Part shown: piece by piece, positions 44,101 to 52,690 of the stretch
How the letters are laid out: every line of letters starts with the position of its first letter
Numbering within the stretch: the stretch's first letter is position 1
Source of the DNA: JABDEZ01 sp965276955
GTDB taxonomy: Bacteria; Bacteroidota; Bacteroidia; Chitinophagales; Chitinophagaceae
Direction: 5' to 3'
DNA length: 64,000 bases
NCBI GenBank assembly: GCA_965276955.1
Contig: CBDIBP010000031.1
Span: 124,001 to 188,000 of the forward strand
Notes under the pieces: generated by a model
Seen by the model: the letters and a program-made list of their open reading frames with translations, nothing else
Told to the model about the DNA's origin: nothing
Database searches by the model: none
Made by a program: the position numbers and the translations under genes

Positions 44101-45043
44101 TATCGATCTGAATAAGACATTAAGAGGCAGCAACGTTGGCGCTAACTTCGCAGTGTGGGATCCTAACCAGGGTACTGTCGGTGCGTATGTTACTCAGCCA
44201 TTCTCTTTCTCTTACATACTGCCTGCTTACAGCTCATTCTTTACAACATGCTCAGGTAATACTAACAACACTATTACCTTCCATGAGTCTGATAAAACAA
44301 GTGCTGCCCCAACCGGCAACCTGTTCAAAACTACTTCTGGCTTCGGCAACAACGTGGTTCAGCTTCATGTATTAAGCAATAGCGATTCAGTATCTTGGGA
44401 TAGGTTGTTGTTGTTCTTCAACGGTCGGTCTTACGACACTTACGATGCACTTGATGCCCAGAAACAGAACAATCCAGACCTTGATTTCTATACCTTCTCT
44501 TCAGACAACAACAAGCTGGCTGTAGATGTAAGGCCATACACTTCAGGTCAGGTCATCAAACTGGGTATTGCTACAGATGTACAACAGGCTTATACCATCC
44601 GTGTCGATGACTACAGCGTACCAGCTGGTGCTACACTATACCTGCATGATAAGTACCTCCATACTTCTACACCTTTGCAACTGGGTATGGAATATCCTTT
44701 CAGCATCACTTCTGATTCACTTTCCCAAGGCGATGACCGTTTCGAACTGGATCAATCTGGTAACACAGGTGTTACTAATGTGAATGGTGTTGCAGGTGCT
44801 AATGTAGATCTGGCTCCAAACCCAACAAGCGATGCATTTGCCATCAACTTCTCAGCGCCACAAGTAGGCAGTACTTCAGTACGTATCATCAACGCTGTAG
44901 GTCAGGAAGTATATGCAAATACATATGGCGATATGAAGAGCGGAAAGATCAACCTTTCTGCTAAAAACCTTGTACCGGGTGTATATCTCGTTACATTCAA
45001 ATGTGGCAATATATCAGTTACCAAACGTCTCAGCAAGCAATAG
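41189..45043 (+). CDS. Giant T9SS cargo with Ig-like repeats, paralog of the 32.8-kb cargo
   Basis: The 1284-aa product has a signal peptide (KKLLLFLSMCLTATTYGQS) and an N-terminal jelly-roll-like domain (residues ~20-230; MDFENGNTANWSFYHG). Ig/PKD-like modules follow, including two repeats with AQWQLSTDNGTTWNN and VQWQVSTNNGTSWSN. Residues ~657-1284 (WQCNIDTNWNNPANWSCGFV onward) are homologous throughout to the C-terminal half of the 32.8-kb cargo, including the type A sorting domain (VDLAPNPTSDAFAINF ... VPGVYLVTFKCG). The start at 41189 is supported by the signal peptide; a longer frame reaches back into the previous gene. Likely surface adhesin. Confidence 0.85.
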   Translation: MKKLLLFLSMCLTATTYGQSVTCDPNMDFENGNTANWSFYHGLYMGGASSLPGSINSPETVANSGGFLTLDHGAATDQYGGFPIVAPDGGSYSLKLGNNTTNYNSDKAEFWVHVPAGVTDYSLIYRYAIVMEDPGHTPDQQPRFNVNTYDSATGTQIPCGNFSYVAGSLPGFALAPTGSDVYYKPWATAAINLSGYSGKTVHVLFTRTDCALGGHFGYGYIDMTCGLFAISISKCSYSANTTLVAPPGFQTYTWYNNNYTAVVATGDTATFATPPATSTYHVICTPFNGYGCPDTLSTQITVSQLSTVHAANDTLCQTASVQLNANASGAAAPLSYSWAPATGLSCTTCAAPTATPGSTTEYQVTVTDANGCGISDSVLVFVKTPAAASTPPASVTVCPNTSVSFSSTATGYPAPTAQWQLSTDNGTTWNNIAGQTTSPYAFTAQSSQNGYQYRVVYTNQCGSATTAAAILTLNAPPVVTINPINAASCSGSSVTFTAAATGTPAPTVQWQVSTNNGTSWSNISGATSTSYGFNGDVTKNGYQYRAVFTNTCSTATTTAATYNYSNLPAQPAAFTVAPLVVLQGQTNVVYTVPAVANVTYNWSYSGTGATFIGTGNSVSVNFSITATPGNISVTATSVFGCGTSAARSVSLTVNPEAIWQCNIDTNWNNPANWSCGFVPYATISVHIPATSPCQPSVTGPQDARTVKIDSGAKVTVDCPGSLNVYGDLYMNGAAKGCGPLNIKGTTCATIYGKGYVDNFVMNNSCGGIINTGDTLHIRNTYTPALGTMTINGNMELLSDSLGTATILSNSNSCNYIVGNVTCDKYVHGTRRAFRFLAHPFSTSIGLNQLIPYVDITGYLGAANGFTPTVTNNPSAFWYNTITGNGSGVNDNTGWIPDSSTNGQGNNAWKPITGLRLFMRGSKGQGLGCAVCVPDPVTLKMTGPVNECDQVYTCQSNSNYGYNFVGNPYASDIDLNKTLRGSNVGANFAVWDPNQGTVGAYVTQPFSFSYILPAYSSFFTTCSGNTNNTITFHESDKTSAAPTGNLFKTTSGFGNNVVQLHVLSNSDSVSWDRLLLFFNGRSYDTYDALDAQKQNNPDLDFYTFSSDNNKLAVDVRPYTSGQVIKLGIATDVQQAYTIRVDDYSVPAGATLYLHDKYLHTSTPLQLGMEYPFSITSDSLSQGDDRFELDQSGNTGVTNVNGVAGANVDLAPNPTSDAFAINFSAPQVGSTSVRIINAVGQEVYANTYGDMKSGKINLSAKNLVPGVYLVTFKCGNISVTKRLSKQ

Positions 45044-45080
45044 TTAATATACTAAGGCATAACAAGTTATTGAATTCATC

Positions 45081-45112
45081 AAAGAGAGCCGCCAAATGGT
45101 GGCTCTCTTTTT
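45081..45112 (+). terminator. Rho-independent terminator of the second T9SS cargo operon
   Basis: AAAGAGAGCC and GGCTCTCTTT arms, with the inner sequence GCCAAATGGT partly paired, are followed by T residues. It lies ~40 bp after the cargo stop. Confidence 0.85.
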
Positions 45113-45272
45113 GCATGTGCATTAAGGCCGAAACGCGGTTATTAAACCTGTGTTCTTTTTTAGCCATTAAAAACCTATTTTTATTGATGCTTTTAAGCAG
45201 CGGATTAAAAAAACCTTTTTGTTCCTTCAGTGCCATTGACAGCGCGGATAGAGTAGATCAAAACATTCACGA

Positions 45273-46586
45273 ATGCAATTCATAAAAAGACTTGCAAGCT
45301 CATTACTTATATTTTCCATTTGCTTTGCATTAATGTATGCGGCAGTTTTTGCAGTTGCCCGTTATCATCTGTTAGGCCTCCTTTATATCTTCCAGGGTTC
45401 TATACTTTTGTCTGCATTGTATGTTATCATACCGTACCTTTTATTCGTCACATTTTTTCGCGCCTATAAAAAAATATTCAAAACACTCCACATCAATACG
45501 CCTCCGGTCACTCATTTTATTTTAATGATACCGGCACACAACGAAGGCCGGGTAATAAAGAAATTAATGCATAGCATACAGGAGCAGCACTACCCCAGGG
45601 AGTTGTTCAAAACAGTTGTTATTGCAGACAATTGTACAGATGATACCGAACAAATTGCAAATGATACTGGTGCCATATGCTTTGCAAGGCATACCGATGT
45701 GCCATCAGATAAATCGCAGGCGCTATACTACGGTGCACAACTTACATTGCAAAAAGGATGGTTAGAGAATGCAGTTGTGTGTGTTCTTGATGCCGATTGC
45801 ACGCTCGACGCTCAATATCTCATGGCTTTGGATTATGCATTTGCACTGCCTGGCGCAGCTCCGGTCATTCAATCTTTCAGATATGTAAAGAACGTCTTTC
45901 AGTCCGATGTTACTATGCTCGATGCCGCTGCTGAAGCACTGCGCCAATGGGTGAAATCAGGCACCCGGAAGTTCCTGGGTCTCGACAATTTCATATACGG
46001 GCTGGGTTGCGCCATGAGGGGCGGTCTATTCCTGCAGCTCACTTCCCTGCCCAACCTTACACTCACGGAAGATCGGGATTGGAAAGCATACCTGGTGAAC
46101 AATGGGCTGGAGGTGAACCACTGCCCTACTGCGCGCCTCGGCTACGAAGCGGTGGATAACAAAAAAGCTTTTCAAAAACAAAGGGACAGATGGATAACAG
46201 GACGTATAAAAACGTCCCGCAAGTATAGTTTCAAGATGGTGGCAAATAGTATCATCAAAGGCAATATCTCCCAGTTCGACTGTGCTGTCGATATGATGCA
46301 TCCACCACGTTCTGTTATCACCTTCTTCGTGCTGTTATTTGGCATTATTGCTTTGTTTGTTCCACGGTCTTCTTTCGTACCAGCATGGTCTTGGTTTGTG
46401 ATCTTGTTGCTAATTGTTACTTACGCCATTACGGGGCTTTGGCTCATCAAAGCACGCATCCGGCAATATCTCGTGATCTTTTCAGGTGTCAATATGATCG
46501 GCAGTGTATTGTTATCTACTGCCAAAAGTCTCATGGGCCGTAGCGTCAAGACGTGGGATGCCACTCGTAAAAGTTCTGCAAAATAA
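45273..46586 (+). CDS. Membrane-bound processive glycosyltransferase family 2
   Basis: The 437-aa protein has two N-terminal membrane helices, a cytoplasmic GT2 domain and two or three C-terminal helices. The catalytic set is complete: DNCTDDTE for UDP-sugar binding, the DADC metal site, TED at LTLTEDRDW as catalytic base, and QRDRW as the Q..RW motif of processive synthases. It resembles hyaluronan/chitin/PNAG-type synthases. A polysaccharide deacetylase follows with a 1-bp gap, suggesting a beta-linked GlcNAc polymer or similar glycan is made and then partly deacetylated. The exact product is inference. Confidence 0.85.
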   Translation: MQFIKRLASSLLIFSICFALMYAAVFAVARYHLLGLLYIFQGSILLSALYVIIPYLLFVTFFRAYKKIFKTLHINTPPVTHFILMIPAHNEGRVIKKLMHSIQEQHYPRELFKTVVIADNCTDDTEQIANDTGAICFARHTDVPSDKSQALYYGAQLTLQKGWLENAVVCVLDADCTLDAQYLMALDYAFALPGAAPVIQSFRYVKNVFQSDVTMLDAAAEALRQWVKSGTRKFLGLDNFIYGLGCAMRGGLFLQLTSLPNLTLTEDRDWKAYLVNNGLEVNHCPTARLGYEAVDNKKAFQKQRDRWITGRIKTSRKYSFKMVANSIIKGNISQFDCAVDMMHPPRSVITFFVLLFGIIALFVPRSSFVPAWSWFVILLLIVTYAITGLWLIKARIRQYLVIFSGVNMIGSVLLSTAKSLMGRSVKTWDATRKSSAK

Positions 46587-46587
46587 C

Positions 46588-47388
46588 ATGAGCAATGGCA
46601 TTCCCATACTAATGTACCACGCAATTACTACTGAAAATACAGATGGTATACATCGCGTACATGTCACTGCGGCTGCGTTCGCCAAACAGATGTTATGGCT
46701 GGCTCAAAATGGTTACCACACCATATCTGTTGCTGGGGCTGTCAAGATCTTGAACGAAGGCCTATCCTGCACCAAATATGTTGTGCTCACTTTCGATGAT
46801 GGTTTTTCTTCAGTGTATAATATGGCTTACCCTATTCTGCAGCAGTATGGTTATACGGCCTCCTTATACCTTGTAACAGATGTGCTTAACAAACCCTCGT
46901 TCAATGGTATAAGTGGATTCGATAGCGCTCCCTCCGGCGACCGGCCACTCACAACCACCGAGGTAAAAGTATTGCAGCAAAGCGGTTGGGAAATAGGCGC
47001 ACATAGCTGCACCCATGCCCGGCACAGAAGCCTCACGCCATCCCAATTGCATCACGAAATTGCTGGCAGTAAAAAGGTCCTTGAAAGCCTGTTTGATATT
47101 CCGGTACGGTCTTATGCTTTTCCTTTTGGTAGCTATACTGTACCTGCACTACAACAGCTGCAAGATGAAGCTTACGATGCAGGCCTTTCAGTACATTCGG
47201 GCAAGGCTGGATACAAAAGTGACCTCCGTCGGTTGCCACGCATTGAGATAAATGACCGTGACACACCCAAAACTTTTGCCGCCAAAGTAACTACCGGCTA
47301 TGCATCTCTTCCGCAGCGACTAAAAAGCGGATTGCGCAACATATTGTTCACCTCTCCCACCATTAAGGACATGATAAGCCGCGGCTGA
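46588..47388 (+). CDS. Polysaccharide deacetylase (NodB-like)
   Basis: The ~266-aa product has the NodB homology domain: VVLTFDDGF (catalytic and metal Asp), the metal-binding IGAHSCTHARH, and RSYAFPFGSY. It belongs to carbohydrate esterase family 4, which removes N-acetyl groups from GlcNAc-containing glycans. I chose ATG 46588, one base after the stop of the GT2 gene, giving direct translational coupling. A longer frame starting inside the GT2 gene exists but has no family support. There is no signal peptide, so it may act in the cytoplasm or be exported otherwise. Confidence 0.85.
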   Translation: MSNGIPILMYHAITTENTDGIHRVHVTAAAFAKQMLWLAQNGYHTISVAGAVKILNEGLSCTKYVVLTFDDGFSSVYNMAYPILQQYGYTASLYLVTDVLNKPSFNGISGFDSAPSGDRPLTTTEVKVLQQSGWEIGAHSCTHARHRSLTPSQLHHEIAGSKKVLESLFDIPVRSYAFPFGSYTVPALQQLQDEAYDAGLSVHSGKAGYKSDLRRLPRIEINDRDTPKTFAAKVTTGYASLPQRLKSGLRNILFTSPTIKDMISRG

Positions 47389-47392
47389 TGTT

Positions 47393-49382
47393 CTACTCCT
47401 CATACACCTTAAAATAAGTACATTTCAGTGGCAGGTTCACTACAGGTTGTATCACTACGGGTACCTTTTCTACGCATGTCTCAGTAGGGTCAAGGCCCAG
47501 GGCATTCTCATCGGTCTCTGCCATTCGTTGTATCAGGTAATAGCTCTTAAGTATAAAACCATCCCGGCCTTTTATTTCATTGTCTTTAGACAAGAATTGC
47601 TGCAGCAGCACGAACATAAAATCAGCGTTCAGCGCCCCTCTGTTCAGCACCGGGGTATTTCACTTCCAGTTGCAGCCGGCCACTTTCTATCATCTCATGT
47701 ATCATCCGCTTAAAGAACAGATTTAGCCGCGGGTATATTCTGAACCCAAGGCTGAACTCCACTTTTATCACCTTATCATTTTTTAGCTCATGCACACAGT
47801 ATTCCAGTGTATATGGCTCATTGGTACGCTCCACATGCACGAACCAGTATACCTCTGCCCGTTTAGGTTTGCCGCTGAATATGGATACGATTATCTTATC
47901 CTCCACTTCATATATCTCCTTGGCTGTTGTCAGGTATATGGCATGAGATGCAAAAAGCGGCACATTCTTATCATTGCTTAGTTGTTCCAGCATGGGTATA
48001 TAGTCATGTAGGTCTACCATTTGCAGGTACCGTCGGTTTATCTGGCGTGCGTTGTACATGATATACATGGTACCAATAAGCCCTATCTCGAAAACCAGGA
48101 AGAATAGTCTTTTAAGCAGCTTCGCCGCATTAGCTGCAAAGAACGATGTCTCCACACTTAGGAACACCACAAGCACTAAAATGACCACAGCTATAGGGTA
48201 TTTTTTTACATACCGCAAAAAATAATAGATCAGTATAGTGGTCATCAGCATCGCCACCGTTATCGAGAAACCATAGGCTGCGGTCATATTTTCCGATGTG
48301 CGGAAATATAGCACTACCAGTATACAGCCCACCAGTAATATAAAATTAATACTGGGTATGTATATCTGCCCTCGTATGTTAGTAGGGTGCTTTACCCTTA
48401 CCCGTGGCCAGAAGCCCAGGCTTATAGCCTCGCTGATGAGGGTAAAGGAACCGCTGATAAGTGCCTGGCTGGCTATTATAGAGGCCACCGTAGCTATTAT
48501 TATGCTGGGCAGTAAAAAGCCGTGCGGCACTATTTCAAAGAAAGGATTTATACCATCTTTAAGTTTTTCGGTGTGCTGCATGGTCATCCAGGCACCTTGC
48601 CCCAAGTAGTTAAGCACCAACGTCGTCTTTACAAATATCCAGCTGATGCGAATGTTTTTTCTGCCGCAGTGCCCCAGGTCAGAGTATAGTGCTTCCGCCC
48701 CTGTGGTACACAAGAACACCGCCCCCAATAACCAGAATGCATTGGGGTGGTGTATCAACACGTCAATACCATATCGTGGATCAAGCGCCAGCAATATCTG
48801 TGGATATTGCACTACTTGGTTCAGCCCCAGTGCCCCCAGCATCAGGAACCACAACAGCATCACAGGTCCAAAAGCGCTGCCCACTATATTGGTACCAAAA
48901 CGCTGAAAAATAAAAAGCAGCACCAGTATCCCCACCACTATGCCCATCACCAGTTCATTCCCCGGCACTATGGTGTGTTCCAGGCCTTTCACACCGTTCA
49001 GGCCTTCTATGGCTGACGTTACAGTGATAGGCGGGGTTATTATACCATCGGCCAGCAGGGTTCCGGCCCCTATTATAGCAGGGTACACCAGGTATTTACC
49101 ATGGTCTTTAACCAGTGCGTATAGAGAGAATATTCCCCCCTCACCCTTATTATCGGCCTGCAGGGTAATGAGGATATACTTAAATGTGGTCTGCAGGGTC
49201 AGCGTCCAGAAAACAAGCGAGATGCCACCAAATATCAATTGGTGAGAGGCTGAGCCCCCATCGCGCAATATGGTCTGAAAGGTATAGAGCGGCGATGTAC
49301 CTATGTCGCCATATATGATCCCCAGCGCTACCAGTAAGCCGCCAAACGATAACTTTTTATAGTGGTCAGTGCCAGGGTTCAC
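47393..49382 (-). pseudogene. kup: Kup potassium transporter, interrupted by one frameshift near its C-terminus
   Basis: Translation from 49382 gives the classic KUP N-terminus (LVALGIIYGDIGTSPLYTFQ) and about twelve membrane helices, then runs to a stop at 47622 as a 586-aa protein. The missing C-terminal ~80 residues (NADFMFVLLQQFLSKDNEIK ... LGLDPTETCVEKVPVVIQPV) are present in the next frame and end at 47393. They match the normal Kup tail. Removing one base from the C run at 47635-47638 (GGGG on the coding strand) joins the two into a ~662-aa protein of family length. Either a sequence error or a very recent mutation. Kup imports K+ with protons. Confidence 0.85.
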
Positions 49383-49520
49383 TTTATTGATATTAAATTG
49401 ATATAAAAAGCACTATAGCATTTGCACCCTATTGCTTTCCTAAAATCATGCCTGAGAAACAAATTGTCATTTTTATGAACTACGCAAAAATTACGTTCTC
49501 CACATTATTTCTATAAAAAG

Positions 49521-49528
49521 TATCTTTG
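49521..49528 (+). promoter_or_regulatory. -7 promoter box of folD, adjacent to the start codon
   Basis: TATCTTTG matches TAnnTTTG exactly and ends three bases before the folD ATG, predicting a leaderless or nearly leaderless transcript. Confidence 0.5.
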
Positions 49529-49531
49529 CAC

Positions 49532-50419
49532 ATGCAAATTTTAGACGGTACAGCAGTTGCAGCACATATAAAACTGCAATTGAAGCAAGAGGCCGACGCC
49601 CTGAAAGCAAATGGGGTCACACCTCACCTTGCAGCTATATTAGTAGGCAACAACCCCGCCAGCGAGGCATATGTCGGGTCCAAGGTGCGCACCTGCGATG
49701 AACTGGGTTTCGAGTCCACCCTGTTGCGTTTTGATGTCAGCATTTCTGAAAAAGAACTGATAGAACAAATACATCGCCTTAACGATGATGCTGCCGTGAA
49801 TGGTATACTGGTGCAGTTGCCACTACCACCGCACATCTCTCCAGATGCTATTATCAATAGTATAGACCCTGCAAAAGATGTGGACGGTTTTCACCCCAGC
49901 AGCCAGGGCAAAATGCTTTTAGGTCAGCCAACGTTCCTGCCAGCTACACCATATGGCATCCTTATGATGCTGGAGCATTATAAAATAGATACCGCTGGCA
50001 AACATTGTGTGGTCATCGGCCGCAGCAATATAGTAGGTACGCCTATGTCTGTATTGCTCAGCCGCAATGGCAACCCGGGCAATGCCACTGTTACCCTCTG
50101 CCACTCCCGCACCAGCAACCTGCAAGAGCTTACCCTTCAGGCCGATATCATAGTTGCGGCCATAGGCAAGCCAAAGTTCGTGACTGCTGCTATGGTGCGC
50201 CCCGGTGCAGTAGTTATAGATGTAGGTATCAACCGCATAGACGATGCTACCCGCAAAAGTGGCAGCCGCCTGGTAGGCGATGTGGATTTTGATGCCGTAG
50301 CCCCGCATTGCAGCTATATAACTCCCGTACCCAAAGGCGTAGGCCCCATGACCATTTGTGGATTGATGAAGAACACCCTCACGGCTGCAAAATTGCAGGC
50401 GGGCATTTTTGATAAATAG
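49532..50419 (+). CDS. folD: Bifunctional methylenetetrahydrofolate dehydrogenase / cyclohydrolase
   Basis: The 295-aa enzyme interconverts 5,10-methylene-, methenyl- and 10-formyl-tetrahydrofolate. Signatures are YVGSKVRTCDELGFES with the catalytic Lys region, GILVQLPLPPHI, the DVDGFHPSSQGKM block, the NADP-binding VVIGRSNIVGTPMS and TPVPKGVGPMTICGLMKNT at the C-terminus. I use ATG 49532; an upstream TTG at 49526 is in frame but lies in the probable promoter. It is monocistronic. Confidence 0.97.
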   Translation: MQILDGTAVAAHIKLQLKQEADALKANGVTPHLAAILVGNNPASEAYVGSKVRTCDELGFESTLLRFDVSISEKELIEQIHRLNDDAAVNGILVQLPLPPHISPDAIINSIDPAKDVDGFHPSSQGKMLLGQPTFLPATPYGILMMLEHYKIDTAGKHCVVIGRSNIVGTPMSVLLSRNGNPGNATVTLCHSRTSNLQELTLQADIIVAAIGKPKFVTAAMVRPGAVVIDVGINRIDDATRKSGSRLVGDVDFDAVAPHCSYITPVPKGVGPMTICGLMKNTLTAAKLQAGIFDK

Positions 50420-50445
50420 GTGCCCGGTCTTTGAATATAATTTTG

Positions 50446-50508
50446 ATGGGCTAACCCCAGCCTGCAGGCTGGGAAGAATAACCCTATAAACTCAGGCTTA
50501 GCCCTGAC
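50446..50508. repeat. Nested inverted repeats between folD and queE
   Basis: A perfect 18-bp palindrome (CCCAGCCTGCAGGCTGGG, 50456-50473) lies inside a wider pairing of GGGCTAA (50448-50454) with TTAGCCC (50498-50504). No T-run follows, so it is not a standard terminator. The design resembles REP-type intergenic hairpins. Confidence 0.55.
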
Positions 50509-50550
50509 AATGAATATTACCCAAATAATGCTTGAAAACGATACCAGACC

Positions 50551-51186
50551 TTGACGATGACAGAAACGATCACAAATATCCAAAACGCCGTTACCTACCC
50601 GGTAATGGAGCACTTCTACACCCTGCAGGGTGAGGGGCAATACACTGGCCATGCTTCCTACTTCATACGCCTCGGCGGCTGCGATGTGGGCTGTGTGTGG
50701 TGCGATGTGAAAGATAGTTGGGATGCCTCTAAGCATCCGGTAATGACCGTAGATGAAATAGTTAACATAGCAGCTGCGCATCCCGGTCGCATTGCCGTTA
50801 TTACTGGTGGCGAACCTGCCATGCACGATCTGTCACCACTAACCGCTACATTGCATCAGGCTGGCTTTCGCACCCATATCGAAACTTCCGGTTCACACCC
50901 GCTAACCGGTGCTCTCGACTGGGTCACCCTTTCACCAAAAAAATTCAAAGCCCCTCTTACAGAATGTCTGGAGCAGGCCGATGAACTAAAAGTGGTCATC
51001 TTCCACAGGTCCGACTTCGAATGGGCCGAACAACACGCCGCCCAGGTAAGCCCCAATTGCAGGCTCTACCTGCAGCCCGAATGGAGCAAGCATCAGCAAA
51101 TTAATCCACTGATAATAAATTATATACAGCAAAACCCAAAGTGGCAATTATCTTTACAAACACATAAATACATAAACATTCCGTAG
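50551..51186 (+). CDS. queE: 7-carboxy-7-deazaguanine synthase
   Basis: The 211-aa radical SAM enzyme makes 7-carboxy-7-deazaguanine, an intermediate of queuosine. The iron-sulfur motif CX3CX2C is at C44, C48 and C51 (CDVGCVWC), preceded by FYTLQGEGQYTG. VITGGEPAMHD and HIETSGSHPL are the SAM and substrate motifs. An alternative Met is at residue 3. uppP follows with a 1-bp gap, so the two are in one operon although their functions are unrelated. Confidence 0.95.
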   Translation: MTMTETITNIQNAVTYPVMEHFYTLQGEGQYTGHASYFIRLGGCDVGCVWCDVKDSWDASKHPVMTVDEIVNIAAAHPGRIAVITGGEPAMHDLSPLTATLHQAGFRTHIETSGSHPLTGALDWVTLSPKKFKAPLTECLEQADELKVVIFHRSDFEWAEQHAAQVSPNCRLYLQPEWSKHQQINPLIINYIQQNPKWQLSLQTHKYINIP

Positions 51187-51187
51187 T

Positions 51188-52087
51188 ATGACTTGGTTAC
51201 AAATGATAATATTGAGCATCGTAGAAGGCATCTCAGAATTCTTACCCATTTCCTCTACCGGTCACATGATCATTGCCAGCTCCGTTATGGGCATCGCTAA
51301 AGACGATTTCACCAAGTTGTTCGAGGTGTGTGTGCAGTTAGGTGCCATCCTTTCAGTTGTGGTGCTGTACTGGAAAAAGTTTTTCGACTTCAGCCGTTGG
51401 CAGTTTTATGTAAAACTTATTGTCGCCTTCATCCCTGCTGCTATAATGGGAGGTTTGTTTTCTAGTAAGATTGATGCATTATTGGAAAGCGCGCTTACGG
51501 TAGGCATTACTTTGTTTGTTGGCGGTATCGTGTTGCTGTTCATCGACAAAGTATTTAAGAACAATACTATAGATAAGATGGAAGAAGTGGGCTACCCCAA
51601 AGCATTCATCATTGGCTGCTTTCAGGTACTTGCTATGATACCCGGCACATCGCGCAGTGCCGCTACCATACTGGGCGGTTTGCAGCAAAAACTGACCCGC
51701 AAGCTGGCAGCCGAGTTTTCCTTCTTCCTCGCGGTGCCTACTATGTTCGCTGCCACCGCTAAAAAGTTAATTGACTATCCTAAAACTATTGCAATAAAAA
51801 ATAGCGGCCTGTCACCAGAAGAATTTAAGAAGCTCCATCACTTAAGTATATCTGAGCATATAAAAGAAATGATTGGCAACCTGCAACAATTGCCGCACAT
51901 GTTTACATCAGACGAACTTACTAAATTACTGGTAGGCAATGTAATAGCCTTTATCGTAGCCCTTATAGCCATCCGTACATTCATACAATATGTGCAGAAG
52001 CACACCTTCGTCGCATTTGGTATCTACCGCATCATTGCTGGCCTTGCTATTTTCGCACTTATATTCATGGACATCATTCAAGGATAA
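51188..52087 (+). CDS. uppP: Undecaprenyl-diphosphate phosphatase
   Basis: The 299-aa membrane protein recycles undecaprenyl diphosphate, the lipid carrier for peptidoglycan and surface glycans. The BacA/UppP active-site motifs are intact: VEGISEFLPISSTGHM (E13, E17, S22-S23, H26) and PGTSRSAATI near residue 157. The length is slightly above E. coli UppP because of a polar insert around residues 195-240. It starts one base after the queE stop. Confidence 0.97.
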   Translation: MTWLQMIILSIVEGISEFLPISSTGHMIIASSVMGIAKDDFTKLFEVCVQLGAILSVVVLYWKKFFDFSRWQFYVKLIVAFIPAAIMGGLFSSKIDALLESALTVGITLFVGGIVLLFIDKVFKNNTIDKMEEVGYPKAFIIGCFQVLAMIPGTSRSAATILGGLQQKLTRKLAAEFSFFLAVPTMFAATAKKLIDYPKTIAIKNSGLSPEEFKKLHHLSISEHIKEMIGNLQQLPHMFTSDELTKLLVGNVIAFIVALIAIRTFIQYVQKHTFVAFGIYRIIAGLAIFALIFMDIIQG

Positions 52088-52120
52088 CTCTCCCCCAACT
52101 TTCGACTTTCGACTTAAAAC

Positions 52121-52690
52121 ATGAATTGGCGTAAAACAGCCCGGCGTATCTCAATATACCTTGCGGGCGCTATACAGGCGCTGTTCCTTTTCATGATATT
52201 TAGGGAGAACACGCATTCCAACTGGATAAGCGTTACGGTCATTTTAGTATCGGCTTTGCTGTTCATTGCCCACCTAAAGTTGCCCTTGCACCACGATGAC
52301 CATTTGTATGAGCAAATCCTCGTAGCTATCTGGATACCGGTTGGCGCCATTACAGGATACTATATCAATAACAACCTGCACTTGGGCCCTGTCATGGCAG
52401 CAGGCATAGTAGGCACCGCCGGCTCTTTCTTGCCCGTGCTCTACAAGCGCTCCACTTATTTAAAGCAACTCCCCCCTGCCATCTATTGCGGGGCGTTCAT
52501 CGGCATGTCCAGTCTTAAGGTGGCCAATGGGTTTCTTTTTGTTTTTGCTGCAAGTTTTTTCGCAGGCGTTTTGCTGGTTTCGTCCAAAAGTCTTTTCCAC
52601 GGCATGGGCGGCAAGCTGGGCCTCATTGCGTTTACCGGGGTAGTGCTTACGTCATTCTTTTTGTTTGTACTATCCGCCTATGTTCATTGA
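52121..52690 (+). CDS. Predicted inner-membrane protein, first of an overlapping paralogous pair
   Basis: The 189-aa protein has about six hydrophobic helices. Its second half (GPVMAAGIVGTAGSFLPVLY ... IYCGAFIGMSSLKV ... FHGMGGKLGLIAFTGVVL) aligns with the next gene's product in order and spacing: GPV, an FIGM motif and a (F)xGxGGxLG motif. I do not recognise the family. It follows uppP by 33 bp, so it could be part of the queE-uppP operon. Confidence 0.7.
   Translation: MNWRKTARRISIYLAGAIQALFLFMIFRENTHSNWISVTVILVSALLFIAHLKLPLHHDDHLYEQILVAIWIPVGAITGYYINNNLHLGPVMAAGIVGTAGSFLPVLYKRSTYLKQLPPAIYCGAFIGMSSLKVANGFLFVFAASFFAGVLLVSSKSLFHGMGGKLGLIAFTGVVLTSFFLFVLSAYVH

Noticed and set aside
45030..45236. 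68-aa frame on the - strand after the second giant cargo gene
   Set aside because: It runs through the cargo gene's end and its terminator hairpin and has no recognisable protein features.
47015..47251. Overlapping frames within the polysaccharide deacetylase gene
   Set aside because: They lie inside a well-supported conserved gene and show no domain or codon signal.
52097..52116. Short CTTTCGA-type tandem repeat before the membrane-protein pair, with a similar run near 53962-53982
   Set aside because: Two copies of a 7-mer in each case; too short to support a function, although the recurrence was noted.
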